A DNA stretch of 64,000 nt from Mycobacterium lentiflavum (GTDB lineage: Bacteria; Actinomycetota; Actinomycetes; Mycobacteriales; Mycobacteriaceae). The notes below the pieces were generated by a model that searched no databases, was not told the DNA's origin, and worked only from the letters and a program-made list of their open reading frames with translations. The position numbers and the translations under genes were made by a program. Shown one piece after another: positions 42,619 to 51,197 of the stretch (its first letter is position 1; each line of letters starts with the position of its first letter). Where the stretch lies: positions 62,001 through 126,000 of the forward strand of contig NZ_CP092424.2 of the NCBI RefSeq assembly GCF_022374895.2, read 5' to 3'.

Positions 42619-42941
42619 CAGGGCGTGCACCCGTGCTTGGCGCAGCAATTGGGATCGACGGCCAGTACCAACCCGAGAAGGTCATCGAGGGCATGGCCGA
42701 TGCGCGGATCGGCCAATTCATAACGTGCCCGGCGCCCCTCGGGCACGGCGACGACGAGGCCGCAGCCCCGCAGGCAGGCGAGGTGATTGGACACGATTTG
42801 GCGGGAGACACCGATGTCGTCGGCCAACTCCGATGGATACCGGGGTGCCGTCCGCAGGTTGAGCAGGATCTGTGTCCGGGTCGCGTCGGACAGGGCGTAG
42901 CCGAAGCGGGTAAGAGCATCGGTGTGGACCAGAGTCTCCAT
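42618..42941 (-). CDS. cmtR: CmtR-type ArsR/SmtB metal repressor (Cd/Pb sensor class)
   Basis: A 107-aa winged-helix repressor from ATG 42941. SNHLACLRGCGLVVAV matches CmtR of M. tuberculosis, where the two cysteines of this helix (here C56 and C60) and a C-terminal Cys bind Cd(II) or Pb(II). The C-terminus here is DPNCCAKHGC, with three candidate ligands. It should repress itself and the CDF gene through the dyad at 42950-42969. Translation is coupled to the transporter. Confidence 0.9.
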   Translation of the reverse strand: METLVHTDALTRFGYALSDATRTQILLNLRTAPRYPSELADDIGVSRQIVSNHLACLRGCGLVVAVPEGRRARYELADPRIGHALDDLLGLVLAVDPNCCAKHGCTP

Positions 42942-42949
42942 GCCGATAA

Positions 42950-42969
42950 GATACAGCATATTCTGTATC
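42950..42969. promoter_or_regulatory. Operator dyad of the cmtR-CDF operon
   Basis: GATACAG at 42950-42956 and CTGTATC at 42963-42969 are exact inverted arms separated by CATATT, nine bases before the cmtR start. Confidence 0.72.
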
Positions 42970-43026
42970 CAGAACCACCTGAACTGACCCCTGGCCGATG
43001 ACGGCAGCCAACCGAAAGTGACTGTC

Positions 43027-43311
43027 ATGCGTATCGAGCTGCTCACCTCGCCCGGATGTCCCCATGCCGAGAGCGCCAGAAAGATTCTCGCCGACTGCCT
43101 GAGCAGCCTCGGCATCGACGAGCCAATCATCGACCGGATCGGCCCCTACCCCTCACCGACGGTGCTCATCGACGGCGTCGACGTGATGCGCCCAGCGGCC
43201 AGGGCGGCCACCGGTGATGCGTGCCGACTCGACTTGCCCACTGCGCAACACATTCTCGACGCGCTGCACGTGTCTAGGTCCAATTCTCCTGACAGTCGAA
43301 AGATCAATTGA
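43027..43311 (+). CDS. Small thioredoxin-like (mercury/metal-associated) protein
   Basis: A 94-aa thioredoxin-fold-like protein. LLTSPGCPHAESARKIL carries the single N-terminal Cys of the active site (CPH instead of CxxC), and YPSPTVLIDGVDVMRPAARA supplies the cis-Pro loop. Relatives lie beside metal-resistance genes or at the edge of MerB-like proteins in actinobacteria. GTG 43018 adds three residues. It is divergent from cmtR. Confidence 0.72.
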   Translation: MRIELLTSPGCPHAESARKILADCLSSLGIDEPIIDRIGPYPSPTVLIDGVDVMRPAARAATGDACRLDLPTAQHILDALHVSRSNSPDSRKIN

Positions 43312-43480
43312 CGCCCGACCAGTCGGTCGCCGCCTTCGTCGACCAAGCCGCTGGCCGCAATCCAAGAACCCCACCGAGCCCAGTCACGCGCCAAGCATGT
43401 CCACCATGCGGACGATTCGATCAGGCGGCCCAAAGCACTCGAAACGTCGAAAGCTGCTCTGGCGCAGCGGAAGCAGGCGG
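43312..43480. other. Spacer between thioredoxin-like and TSUP genes
   Basis: About 170 bases between convergent genes; no gene and no clear hairpin was seen. Confidence 0.3.
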
Positions 43481-44269
43481 CTAGCTTAATGCCTGCGTGA
43501 CGTATATGAGGGCGGTGGCGATGGCGAGCACGCCCAAGACGAGCCGGAGCGCACTTTCACGTAGGAACGGTTGTAGGTGCGCGCCTAAGTAGCCGCCGCA
43601 CAAGCCGCCGAGGCCACACACAATCCCGATTGTCCAGTCCGGCGCGATGTCGTGGCCCGCGGTAAAGATTGCCAGCAACAGGTAGGTGATCGCTCCGGCG
43701 ACTGACGTGACGAATGTAGAGGTGAGCGCAGCCGGGGCCACCGTGTTCACCGGGACACCGCGACCGACCAGGATCGGGCTCAGTAGCGACCCCCCACCGA
43801 TGCCGTAGATGCCGCCGACGACCCCCGCGGCGAGCGCGATCGCGACGATGAAGCGGTTGGACGGCGGAGCCGGAGTGGGCCGAGATGCCCTGCGGTATGT
43901 ACGCAGGCAAAGCCAGAGCCCCAATGGCAGCAACAGGGTTGCCACGAACAACCGGAACATCTGCGGCCCCGGAATGATGAGCACCCGTATGACCGCCCCG
44001 GCGACCACGCCCGGCAAGGTTCCGGCGAGCAGCACTCTCGTCAACGGGCTGCGAAGCGGTGCACGCTGACGGTAGCGAGCCAACGCGCCCGGAATGGAGA
44101 CGACGTTGAACAGCAGGTTGGTGGGCGTTACCGCGGGATTGGGTACTTCCAGCACAGAAAGCTGTACGGGCAGTAGAAACACCGCGCCCGACACTCCGAC
44201 CGGTGCCGTTACCACCGACACGACCACACCGGCGATGAAGCTGAGCAACACCACAGTCGCGACGCTCAC
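43481..44269 (-). CDS. TSUP/TauE-SafE-family permease
   Basis: A 262-aa membrane protein from GTG 44269 with about eight helices and the duplicated half pattern of this family: SFIAGVVVSVVTAPVGVSGA in the first half and GVVGGIYGIGGGSLLSPIL in the second. Members move sulfite, sulfonates or other organic anions. The open frame extends to 44404 but the added residues are not membrane-like. Its place at the end of the metal island does not reveal the substrate. Confidence 0.88.
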   Translation of the reverse strand: MSVATVVLLSFIAGVVVSVVTAPVGVSGAVFLLPVQLSVLEVPNPAVTPTNLLFNVVSIPGALARYRQRAPLRSPLTRVLLAGTLPGVVAGAVIRVLIIPGPQMFRLFVATLLLPLGLWLCLRTYRRASRPTPAPPSNRFIVAIALAAGVVGGIYGIGGGSLLSPILVGRGVPVNTVAPAALTSTFVTSVAGAITYLLLAIFTAGHDIAPDWTIGIVCGLGGLCGGYLGAHLQPFLRESALRLVLGVLAIATALIYVTQALS

Positions 44270-44807
44270 GCCTGCACTATCCCTTGCCACCGTTTGGCTT
44301 GCACAGATCCCCTCACCAAAGGCAGCCTCCCCGCGCTTCCGCGCGGATCGCCCTATCGAAATAGATTCGTGCTCAGGTCCGATCGCCAGCCGATATTGAC
44401 ACACGATGTCGGCTCTCCGGAATCTTGTCGGTCACAGCAGGAGCGACAGAGTCGGCTCTACTATCATTTACCGATATCGGCAAGCGTTTTGGCTTGCCGC
44501 CCGTTTCCATACCCCCATCAATTCATCATCAGTCATCGCCATTTCCTCAAGTCCGGTGCGTAGGCGACATGCCTGTCGGCGTTCTCCGCGTGGGCCGATG
44601 TCGCGTACAAGGCGGTCTCGAGAGCAAACCTTTCGCCCCGTGCTTTGGGCCCCGTTGTGCTGGTTGTCGCCATCGCGCTATTCCATGCCTTAGGGATTGC
44701 TGCCGAACGCTTCGGCTGACATCGGAGTCGGCGCTGGCGGTCCTGGGCCCTAGCATCGCGACGGCGCGCGAGATTTCAACGAAATTAACCGAACCGGTAG
44801 CGAGCCC
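44270..44807. other. Gene-poor stretch with a short hairpin
   Basis: About 540 bases with no supportable gene. A hairpin with 7-base exact arms (GGCAAGC at 44479-44485, GCTTGCC at 44492-44498) and a six-base loop is present. Short plus-strand frames here are Cys- and Pro-rich but unrelated to known families. Confidence 0.4.
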
Positions 44808-45401
44808 CTAGCGGTCGTTGCGCGGTGGGATCGAGGTGTAGTGGAGCTTTTCAGCACATGACGCGCAGAGCGTTTTGCGCCAGTGGCCGCGCCGTTGCGC
44901 CACACCGGGTTCACCGCATCGTTCGCACGTAACGGCGGACATGCGTTCGGCTTCGCCGATGATGTCGCAGAACGCCTCCCGCAGTTCGGTGCTCGGCTCG
45001 CTGGGTGCGCAGTAGTAGCGCAGGGTGCCGAATTTCTCTTTGACTTGGTGTGCGACGTAGTCGGGGTCGATCGCGGTGAGGCGGTCGTCGAGAGTGGCCA
45101 CGATCGGATACCAGCCCGCGTCGTGGCTGATCCAACGCCCCCAGCCGTCGGGGATTCTGCGTAGGATCCGGTCCAGCGCTGCGGCATACGGGCCAGCGTC
45201 GGGCGGCATGTGCAGGGAGTTGAGCAGCGTGTCCTGGTCGATGTCATCCGGTCGCAGGTGCGTGAGCGCGCAGTGTGTGTCTTCCCGTGTCGCGCTGTCG
45301 TCGCGCACGCGGGCGGATATTTCGCTCAGGTCGGATGTCTCGGGCTGCCCAGGTGTCTTCTGCGTGTGGGTGAGTTCGGGGATGTCGTTGTCCTTGCTCA
45401 T
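44808..45401 (-). CDS. Phage/plasmid-type protein with C-terminal Zn ribbon
   Basis: A 197-aa protein. The middle (GWGRWISHDAGWYPIVATLD ... VKEKFGTLRYYC) belongs to a family I associate with phages and plasmids, of unknown function. The end has two CxxC pairs (VTCERCGEPG and TLCASCAEK), probably a zinc ribbon. It starts directly after the stop of the AAA+ gene, so both are one transcript. Confidence 0.75.
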   Translation of the reverse strand: MSKDNDIPELTHTQKTPGQPETSDLSEISARVRDDSATREDTHCALTHLRPDDIDQDTLLNSLHMPPDAGPYAAALDRILRRIPDGWGRWISHDAGWYPIVATLDDRLTAIDPDYVAHQVKEKFGTLRYYCAPSEPSTELREAFCDIIGEAERMSAVTCERCGEPGVAQRRGHWRKTLCASCAEKLHYTSIPPRNDR

Positions 45402-47000
45402 CTAGAGGTACATCCCTTCCGGAATCGTTGGGCGGTAGCGTCCGCTGCCTACCTCGGCCAGAAGCGTTGCCGTAGTGACGTGTCCGCCGTCACCGCCGTC
45501 GCCAGCCAGGACGGCGCGGCGCACGATTTCGCGGATGTCGCTGCCGCTGGTGTTCGCAGGCAGGGCGGCCGTCACCGCCGCGGTGTCCACCGTCTGGCTA
45601 CCGGGCAGGTCGTGGATCAGTGCTGCCAGGATGCGGGCAGCGTCGGTCTGGTTGGGGTAGCTGACTTCGACGATGGAGTCAAAGCGCCCGGTGCGGATGG
45701 CGGCCTTGTCCAGGGTGGCGGCGTCGTTGGTGGAGGCCAGTGTCAGGATGCGGGCATCCGGTCCGATGTCCATGGCCCCCAACAACTCCGACAACCCTGC
45801 ATCGCCGGTGCTGCGGTCCCGGCACCACAGGTCGACGTCCTCAAGGATGAGCAGGATCGGGCCGCCGAGGTGCTGGGCTTCCTCCACGACGGCGCCCAGC
45901 AGTTGGGTGCCGGCTTTGGCCTCGACGTAGATGACGGTGAATTCCCCGACGACCTCGCGGGCCACGACCGCGCACACGGCTGACTTGCCGGTACCGGGCG
46001 GACCGCAGAGCAGCACACCACGCCGGGCACCGAGGCTGTGGGTGTTGAGCAGGTCGTGGCGGTCGCGCACGGCGCTGACACTCAGATCCACTTCGGCCCA
46101 CACCTGGTCGGCGACGATGACGTTGTCCCGCGTTGCGGTCGAGGGCAAATCGATGACGGTCAAGGTGAGCCCGGCGGTGTGGGTGGCGCGCACCGCGCGG
46201 CCTCGGTACGGGTTGAGTTTGTTGGCGCGGTCGGCGAGGCGGTCGAGCACCGCGCGGGCGCGGTCCTGGTGCTCCGGCGTCACGTAGGCGCTCACTTCGG
46301 CCGATTGCAGGATGCTTTGGCGCCCCTGGAGGGCGATGACACAGCCGGTGTCGGCTAGCAGCGTTCCGGCGGGAAAGTGCACCCGCACACTGAGCGGGTG
46401 GCGGTAGCGTTGGTCGCCGATCTCGGTTTGGGTCCACTTGGGCGGGCTGGTGTCCTCGCCCGGACCGATCTCGCAAGCGTGGGTGTGCTCCTGGATCCAT
46501 TCGGCCAGCGCCAGCGCGAAGGTGAACCGCGACACCGGGTTAAGGTCGCGTTCCTCATCGACCAGGTGCCCGCAGTCCGCCACCCCCAGGCAGCGGGCGG
46601 TGAACCGCTCGGCGCTCTCGGCCGGCTCGGCGCGGTCGCGTTCGGTGACGCCGAGGAGCAGCTCACCCAGGGCGCGCAGCGCGGGCCGCGCACTATACTC
46701 AAGGCCGTCGAGCCACCCGTGGACGTCGGTGATGGGTCGGCGATGGGCGTCAGCGCCGTCGGCCTGCTCGGTGGTCACATCGGTCAGTTCGTCGTTCGTT
46801 AGGTTCATCGCCTCATTCGTCATTTCCGGGAAAAGGGCAGCCGAACAGAATCGCACCCCGCCGGGCTCATAGTCAACTTGGTTTTCCCACGTCCGCTGAT
46901 TGGCCTTGCCGCGCAACCAGATCAGCACTTCCCACTCGGGCCCTACGCGAGAGTTCCCTGACGCACCCACGTCGCCTGCTGCATAAAATTCGTGCGACAC
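45402..47000 (-). CDS. AAA+ ATPase (FtsH/CDC48-like module)
   Basis: A 532-aa protein, or about 473 aa if ATG 46823 (MTNEAMNLTNDE) is used; the first 60 residues are the uncertain part. The C-terminal 220 residues are a classical AAA+ domain: Walker A LLCGPPGTGKSAVC (about residue 330), Walker B PILLILEDVDLWC (about 380), sensor 1 LTLASTNDAA and the arginine-finger element AIRTGRFDSIVEV. The N-terminal part is unrecognised. Such ATPases remodel proteins on plasmids and phages. No protease domain is present. Confidence 0.85.
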   Translation of the reverse strand: MSHEFYAAGDVGASGNSRVGPEWEVLIWLRGKANQRTWENQVDYEPGGVRFCSAALFPEMTNEAMNLTNDELTDVTTEQADGADAHRRPITDVHGWLDGLEYSARPALRALGELLLGVTERDRAEPAESAERFTARCLGVADCGHLVDEERDLNPVSRFTFALALAEWIQEHTHACEIGPGEDTSPPKWTQTEIGDQRYRHPLSVRVHFPAGTLLADTGCVIALQGRQSILQSAEVSAYVTPEHQDRARAVLDRLADRANKLNPYRGRAVRATHTAGLTLTVIDLPSTATRDNVIVADQVWAEVDLSVSAVRDRHDLLNTHSLGARRGVLLCGPPGTGKSAVCAVVAREVVGEFTVIYVEAKAGTQLLGAVVEEAQHLGGPILLILEDVDLWCRDRSTGDAGLSELLGAMDIGPDARILTLASTNDAATLDKAAIRTGRFDSIVEVSYPNQTDAARILAALIHDLPGSQTVDTAAVTAALPANTSGSDIREIVRRAVLAGDGGDGGHVTTATLLAEVGSGRYRPTIPEGMYL

Positions 47001-47029
47001 GACACCGCGCTCATGACATCCTCGACGGC

Positions 47030-47878
47030 ATGGATCAGGAACCCGAGGAGCTCTATGTCACCGACTTCTCCACCACTCCCGGGGCCGCCGAGTACCGGGA
47101 GCAGCTCGAGCGTGCCCGCACCGAGGCGCGGCGGCGCTACCGCGACCACCTGGCGACGGTGTTCGACCTGCAGGGCGCCCCTGAACCCGAGGTGCTCGCC
47201 GACGTGGCCCTTGATGCGCTCACCGTCTGGCGCTACGTCGACAGCGGCGAGCGCTGCCGGTGCGGGTGTCACCCACGGCTACCCGAAACCGATCTGCACG
47301 ACTACGGATTCGCCTGCACCTGTGCCCGCACCCGCCAGGATCGACGCCGCACCTGGGAGCAATGGCGCAACAACATCCAAGCCTTTTGGGAATCCCCTGA
47401 GGGCCAACAGATCACGGCCGACGAACGGGCCGCTGAAGCTGGCCTGCAGACCTGGCTAGCGGGGCAACAGGGGGTCACCGTGGGTAGCCATGGCGGCTTG
47501 TTCCCGGAGCAGTGGGACGGAGATGTGGACGGGCACAACTTCTACTTCCGCGAGCGCCACGGCGAGTGGCGCATCGAACTCGACGTTCGGCCCAGCGGCC
47601 GCTTCGTCCGCACGCTCGCCGGCACCCATAGCGACGGCACACCCCAATACGGGCAAAAAGAACTCGAACAGGGCGACATCATCGCTCACGGCACCATTGA
47701 TGACGACGGCTACGGCGCCACACCTGTTGAGCGGGCACAGTTCATCATTGACACCATCCGGATCCATCTGGCCCGCCAGATATGCACGCTGCATCACGAC
47801 GATTTGTCCTCCATCGAAGCGTTGCTCGGAAGCCCGATCACCTGGTGCCCTTCTTGCGGAACCCGGCTGCCGACATGA
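47030..47878 (+). CDS. Cys-rich hypothetical protein of plasmid type
   Basis: A 282-aa protein with a short cysteine cluster ERCRCGCHPRL and ACTCART around residues 74-105, and a CxxC near the C-terminus (TWCPSCGTRL), suggesting bound zinc. The central part is a mixed alpha/beta region (DGHNFYFRERHGEWRIELDV). It is divergent from the AAA+ gene with 29 bases between starts. No function is known to me. Confidence 0.75.
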   Translation: MDQEPEELYVTDFSTTPGAAEYREQLERARTEARRRYRDHLATVFDLQGAPEPEVLADVALDALTVWRYVDSGERCRCGCHPRLPETDLHDYGFACTCARTRQDRRRTWEQWRNNIQAFWESPEGQQITADERAAEAGLQTWLAGQQGVTVGSHGGLFPEQWDGDVDGHNFYFRERHGEWRIELDVRPSGRFVRTLAGTHSDGTPQYGQKELEQGDIIAHGTIDDDGYGATPVERAQFIIDTIRIHLARQICTLHHDDLSSIEALLGSPITWCPSCGTRLPT

Positions 47879-48312
47879 GGCAAGTAACGGTTCAGTCCTA
47901 AGCCGACGAACACCGCTCCACGGGCACGCTCTCGACGGGTCACCTTTCCCACACGAAATACCGCACGAGCAAGCGAGTTCGCCGTGAACGTACTACACCG
48001 CGATCGAGGGCAGCCGGCACTGCACGTTTAGCCAGATCAACGCGCTGACCACAGGCAGCGCATGCTCCCACGCAAGGTCGACTAGCAGTTAGCTGGGGGT
48101 CAACCGCCCGACCAGCGCTCGCCCCCCTATCCGTCACCATGGCCCCCTCCCGGCCGCACACCGCGCACTCCACATGCCACCAGCTATGCCATTTCTGTTC
48201 GAGGGGGGAATCCACCAAGCTCTTTGGCGTACAAGGCACTTCGCCGGTTCAGTAGCAGTGCGATCCCCCGTGCGTTCCTGTTTCGGATATCGACGAAAAG
48301 TCCTCAACATAG
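47879..48312. other. Spacer beside Tn554-like element, possible small Zn-ribbon gene
   Basis: About 430 bases that should contain one end of the transposon. A minus-strand frame (47940-48239, 99 aa) has two CxxC pairs (VECAVCGREG and GACAACGQRV) and might be a small Zn-ribbon protein. Support is weak because no ribosome site is clear. Confidence 0.35.
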
Positions 48313-48708
48313 TTATCGGTGCGGTCGTTGATCCCGCTGCCTGGCGATTGCGACAACGCGATCGGCGCCGCGCCCGTCGCGATCCTCTAACTGTCGGTAC
48401 AGTTCTGCGACGACCAGCGCGAGCCCCTGGGCGACGCGTTCTGCGTCGGTGCGCCTGTCTCTTTCGTCAGCGAGTTGTCGTGTCAGCCGCGCAACGGCTG
48501 CTTCGCTGGACGTCGGCAGCTCGTGAGCATCTGCTTGTGCGACTTTGCGGGTCCACTCCGCGATGAGATCAGGTTGGCGGTACAGGGTGGCGCGGCCGAT
48601 GCCGGCTTCTAGCGCGAGGTTCGTCCGTGTCAGCCGTCCATCCGTGAATTGAGGTGCTCCCGAGAGCAGCCGTTCCATGGCTGAGCGGATGTTGTCGCGG
48701 CTACTCAT
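48313..48708 (-). CDS. tnpC: TnpC-like transposon accessory protein
   Basis: A 131-aa protein: an N-terminal helix-turn-helix (SRDNIRSAMERLL ... LTRTNLALEAGIGRATLYRQ) then a long coiled coil (EAAVARLTRQLADERDRRTD and onwards). This is the plan of Tn554 TnpC, which aids and orients transposition. It overlaps the preceding recombinase gene by ATGA. Confidence 0.82.
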   Translation of the reverse strand: MSSRDNIRSAMERLLSGAPQFTDGRLTRTNLALEAGIGRATLYRQPDLIAEWTRKVAQADAHELPTSSEAAVARLTRQLADERDRRTDAERVAQGLALVVAELYRQLEDRDGRGADRVVAIARQRDQRPHR

Positions 48709-51197
48709 CGCTGTTCACGGTCAGCATCAACATTCGCACTGTGGAGGACCTGCTCGACCTCAGCGAGCCGTTCGGAAAGTGATTGCAGCCGTGGGGGGCT
48801 GAGCCGATTGTCGGCGATTGTGGACTTCAGCATTTGAAGTTCGCCGATCCAGACAGGCAGGTGTTCGGGGCCGACAACCGAGTTCGGGCAGCGCGTGGGC
48901 TGGCACAAGCCCAGTAGTGGCCCTTGGGTGTCGCGCGCGGCGGTGCGTCGGCACAGTGCAGTCTCCTCGTCGTACAGACATGCGTTAGCGGGTCCGAACC
49001 GGATTACGGGAGCGATTTTCTTCAGCAGGACCGCGAGCTGCGAGTCGGAGATTAGTAGCTCTGGGCTACTCGATGCCGCGGTGGACGTGGATTCGTCGAC
49101 GATGGCGTCGGTGAGGCGTGCACCGCCGCGCCCGGCCAGCGGATGGTTGCTTTGCCGCGCTTGCTTGATCATGTCGATCATATGTGCGTGATTCTCTTCA
49201 GACCTGTTGGTATCAAGCAGGTTTGACCACGCCGGGTCGGGTGCCATGTAGTCGGCGGTGACGTTGGAGTAGCCGTAGCTGATGACATGCTTGAGTTGCT
49301 GACTCATAGCGAGTTCGTTACCGCCGAGTTCGCGGCCGATGCACGCGGTGGTGCGCCGCAACGCCCGTGACGTGATCGGCGAGCCATGCGGGATCGGCGC
49401 CAGTCCGCTGCGCTCTCCGGTGGCCGCGAAGTGCTCCAGCAGGAACTCGAGTTCATGAGCGGGTCGGATGCCGGGTTCGGCATCTTCGTGAGGCCCGTTA
49501 ACGAACTTCGCGAATAGGTATTCTGGATGGGCGCTGAGTCGTTCGAGCACGCGGATCGCCGTTGCGGCCTCCTCGACAATCCACCAGTGCGCCGTCGTTT
49601 CGGCTCGCCGACCCTTGTAGGTGCTGGATTTGATCGCTTGCACGCCGTAGTGCGTCGTGATCGATCCGCGCTTGATGGCTTGAAGTTCGCTATCGCGCAT
49701 CATCGTCATCGCGGCGATGAAGACGTAGCAGGCCGCTCGGAGCGCGCGAAGCTCGCACCGGGCTTCGTAGTCAGACATCGATTCGCGCCACGGCACGTGG
49801 CGGCCATCGGGTTGCTCTACCAAGGCGAAGTCGACGCAGTCTCGCAGGGTACTCATCGCTCCGTGATCCGCGAGGAAGGTGCGGCCCGATTGCGCGGCCG
49901 TAAGGATCAGATTTCGACGGCGATAGCCTCGTTTCCAGGGCCCCAACGTGTAATGCTTGCTCGTCTTGTTGCCGTACAGCAGGTATTCCATCATCGACCA
50001 GTTGATGTCGTCGGCGGTGATTTCCTGACCTGTGCGACCGTCGCCGCCCGCGCGAAGGGCGACCAGGTTCTGGGGATCGTCGATCCAGGTTTGCAGGATC
50101 CTGTCAGCTTCGCAGGCCCTCGGCCCGCCCGCGGTGCATCGGATCCCGGCCAACTCAGAGGCCCGTCTTTTCAGGAGCGCGCCCAAGGCAGCGCCGTTTA
50201 TCCGCTCGGCTCGCACGTCCCCGTCGGCGATCGCGTCACGAACAGTCTGTCGCCGAATCTGGCCTATCGAGCCTTGGCCAAGCTGAAAAACTCGCGTTAT
50301 GTGATCGCCGGTCACCAGGCGGGACAACTGTTCCCAATTGGGTTCGAGGTCTCCATGCCACTTCTTCATGGGTATGACGGCCTCCGGCGACTCCAGATAT
50401 CCCTCAATCAGGTTGTCGTATGTGTGGCGTCGTCGCCAGTGTCCCCGCACCCGCTCTTGCAGCGCGCAGCGATGGCTGTCCCGCAAGCCCACGATGTCAT
50501 CGGCGAAGACACTGATGTAGGTCCAGCAGGCGCCGATCAGCGGGATCCACCGGTCGGGTGTCATCACTTCGGTGGCACCTTCACGGGCCTGCTTGGCGAT
50601 CACATGCGCAGGACGGCCGTTCCATGGGTCGGATGCGATGCCGCCGCCGGTCAGAATCGGCGACAGCACAACCAAGTCTCTGACGGCGTTGATCAGGTTG
50701 CGCACCGTTCCGCGCTTGGCTCCCTTGGCCATTTCGGCGTTCACCATGGAGATCCAGTCTTTGCGGCTCCACGCGGTGATGTCGTCAGGCAGGCCCTTCT
50801 GGATCTGCCATGCGGCGGCCGTTTTGTACGACACGACGCGGCCTTGAGCATGAAAGATGGCGAACGTGCGACTTCCAAACGACACCGAGCGAGCCAACAG
50901 TCGGGGGTCCGCGGGATTCAACAGGGCCATCGCGACCTCACGACTTCTCAGCGACCACGCCGGATGGCTGGGGAACGTGATGCATGCCGCGCCGCGCCGA
51001 ACATTGGGCCGCCGCGGAATAACACCGTCGGGGTTCCACACCTGATCTCCGAAAGTCGCAGACCGCACTCCCTCAAGCCGATCCGGCCTCGACAGAAACA
51101 CTTCTTCAGTGTCCGAGTACAACTCGGAGACAAGGCGGTTCGCACCCGAATTGCCGTCTATGCCCCGCGCGCCATTCGCGGCGGTAGCGGAAGTCAT
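48705..51197 (-). CDS. Third tyrosine-recombinase-like transposase of the trio
   Basis: An 830-aa protein from ATG 51197, which overlaps the tnpB stop; the open frame extends to 51464 but would overlap tnpB far more. The C-terminal catalytic part carries YVFIAAMTMMRDSELQAIKR (first Arg region), TSRALRRTTACIGRELGG (the R-x-x-R box without the usual His) and SYGYSNVTADYM with candidate nucleophile Tyr. Two cysteines-and-His rich stretches near the end (NACLYDEETALC, LGLCQPTRCPNS) may bind zinc. Such large proteins accompany Tn554-like elements in actinobacteria. Whether it is catalytic is uncertain. Confidence 0.75.
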   Translation of the reverse strand: MTSATAANGARGIDGNSGANRLVSELYSDTEEVFLSRPDRLEGVRSATFGDQVWNPDGVIPRRPNVRRGAACITFPSHPAWSLRSREVAMALLNPADPRLLARSVSFGSRTFAIFHAQGRVVSYKTAAAWQIQKGLPDDITAWSRKDWISMVNAEMAKGAKRGTVRNLINAVRDLVVLSPILTGGGIASDPWNGRPAHVIAKQAREGATEVMTPDRWIPLIGACWTYISVFADDIVGLRDSHRCALQERVRGHWRRRHTYDNLIEGYLESPEAVIPMKKWHGDLEPNWEQLSRLVTGDHITRVFQLGQGSIGQIRRQTVRDAIADGDVRAERINGAALGALLKRRASELAGIRCTAGGPRACEADRILQTWIDDPQNLVALRAGGDGRTGQEITADDINWSMMEYLLYGNKTSKHYTLGPWKRGYRRRNLILTAAQSGRTFLADHGAMSTLRDCVDFALVEQPDGRHVPWRESMSDYEARCELRALRAACYVFIAAMTMMRDSELQAIKRGSITTHYGVQAIKSSTYKGRRAETTAHWWIVEEAATAIRVLERLSAHPEYLFAKFVNGPHEDAEPGIRPAHELEFLLEHFAATGERSGLAPIPHGSPITSRALRRTTACIGRELGGNELAMSQQLKHVISYGYSNVTADYMAPDPAWSNLLDTNRSEENHAHMIDMIKQARQSNHPLAGRGGARLTDAIVDESTSTAASSSPELLISDSQLAVLLKKIAPVIRFGPANACLYDEETALCRRTAARDTQGPLLGLCQPTRCPNSVVGPEHLPVWIGELQMLKSTIADNRLSPPRLQSLSERLAEVEQVLHSANVDADREQR

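Noticed and set aside
43146..43433. 95-residue minus-strand frame behind the thioredoxin-like gene
   Set aside because: It is mainly antisense to the thioredoxin-like gene and has no ribosome site or family match.
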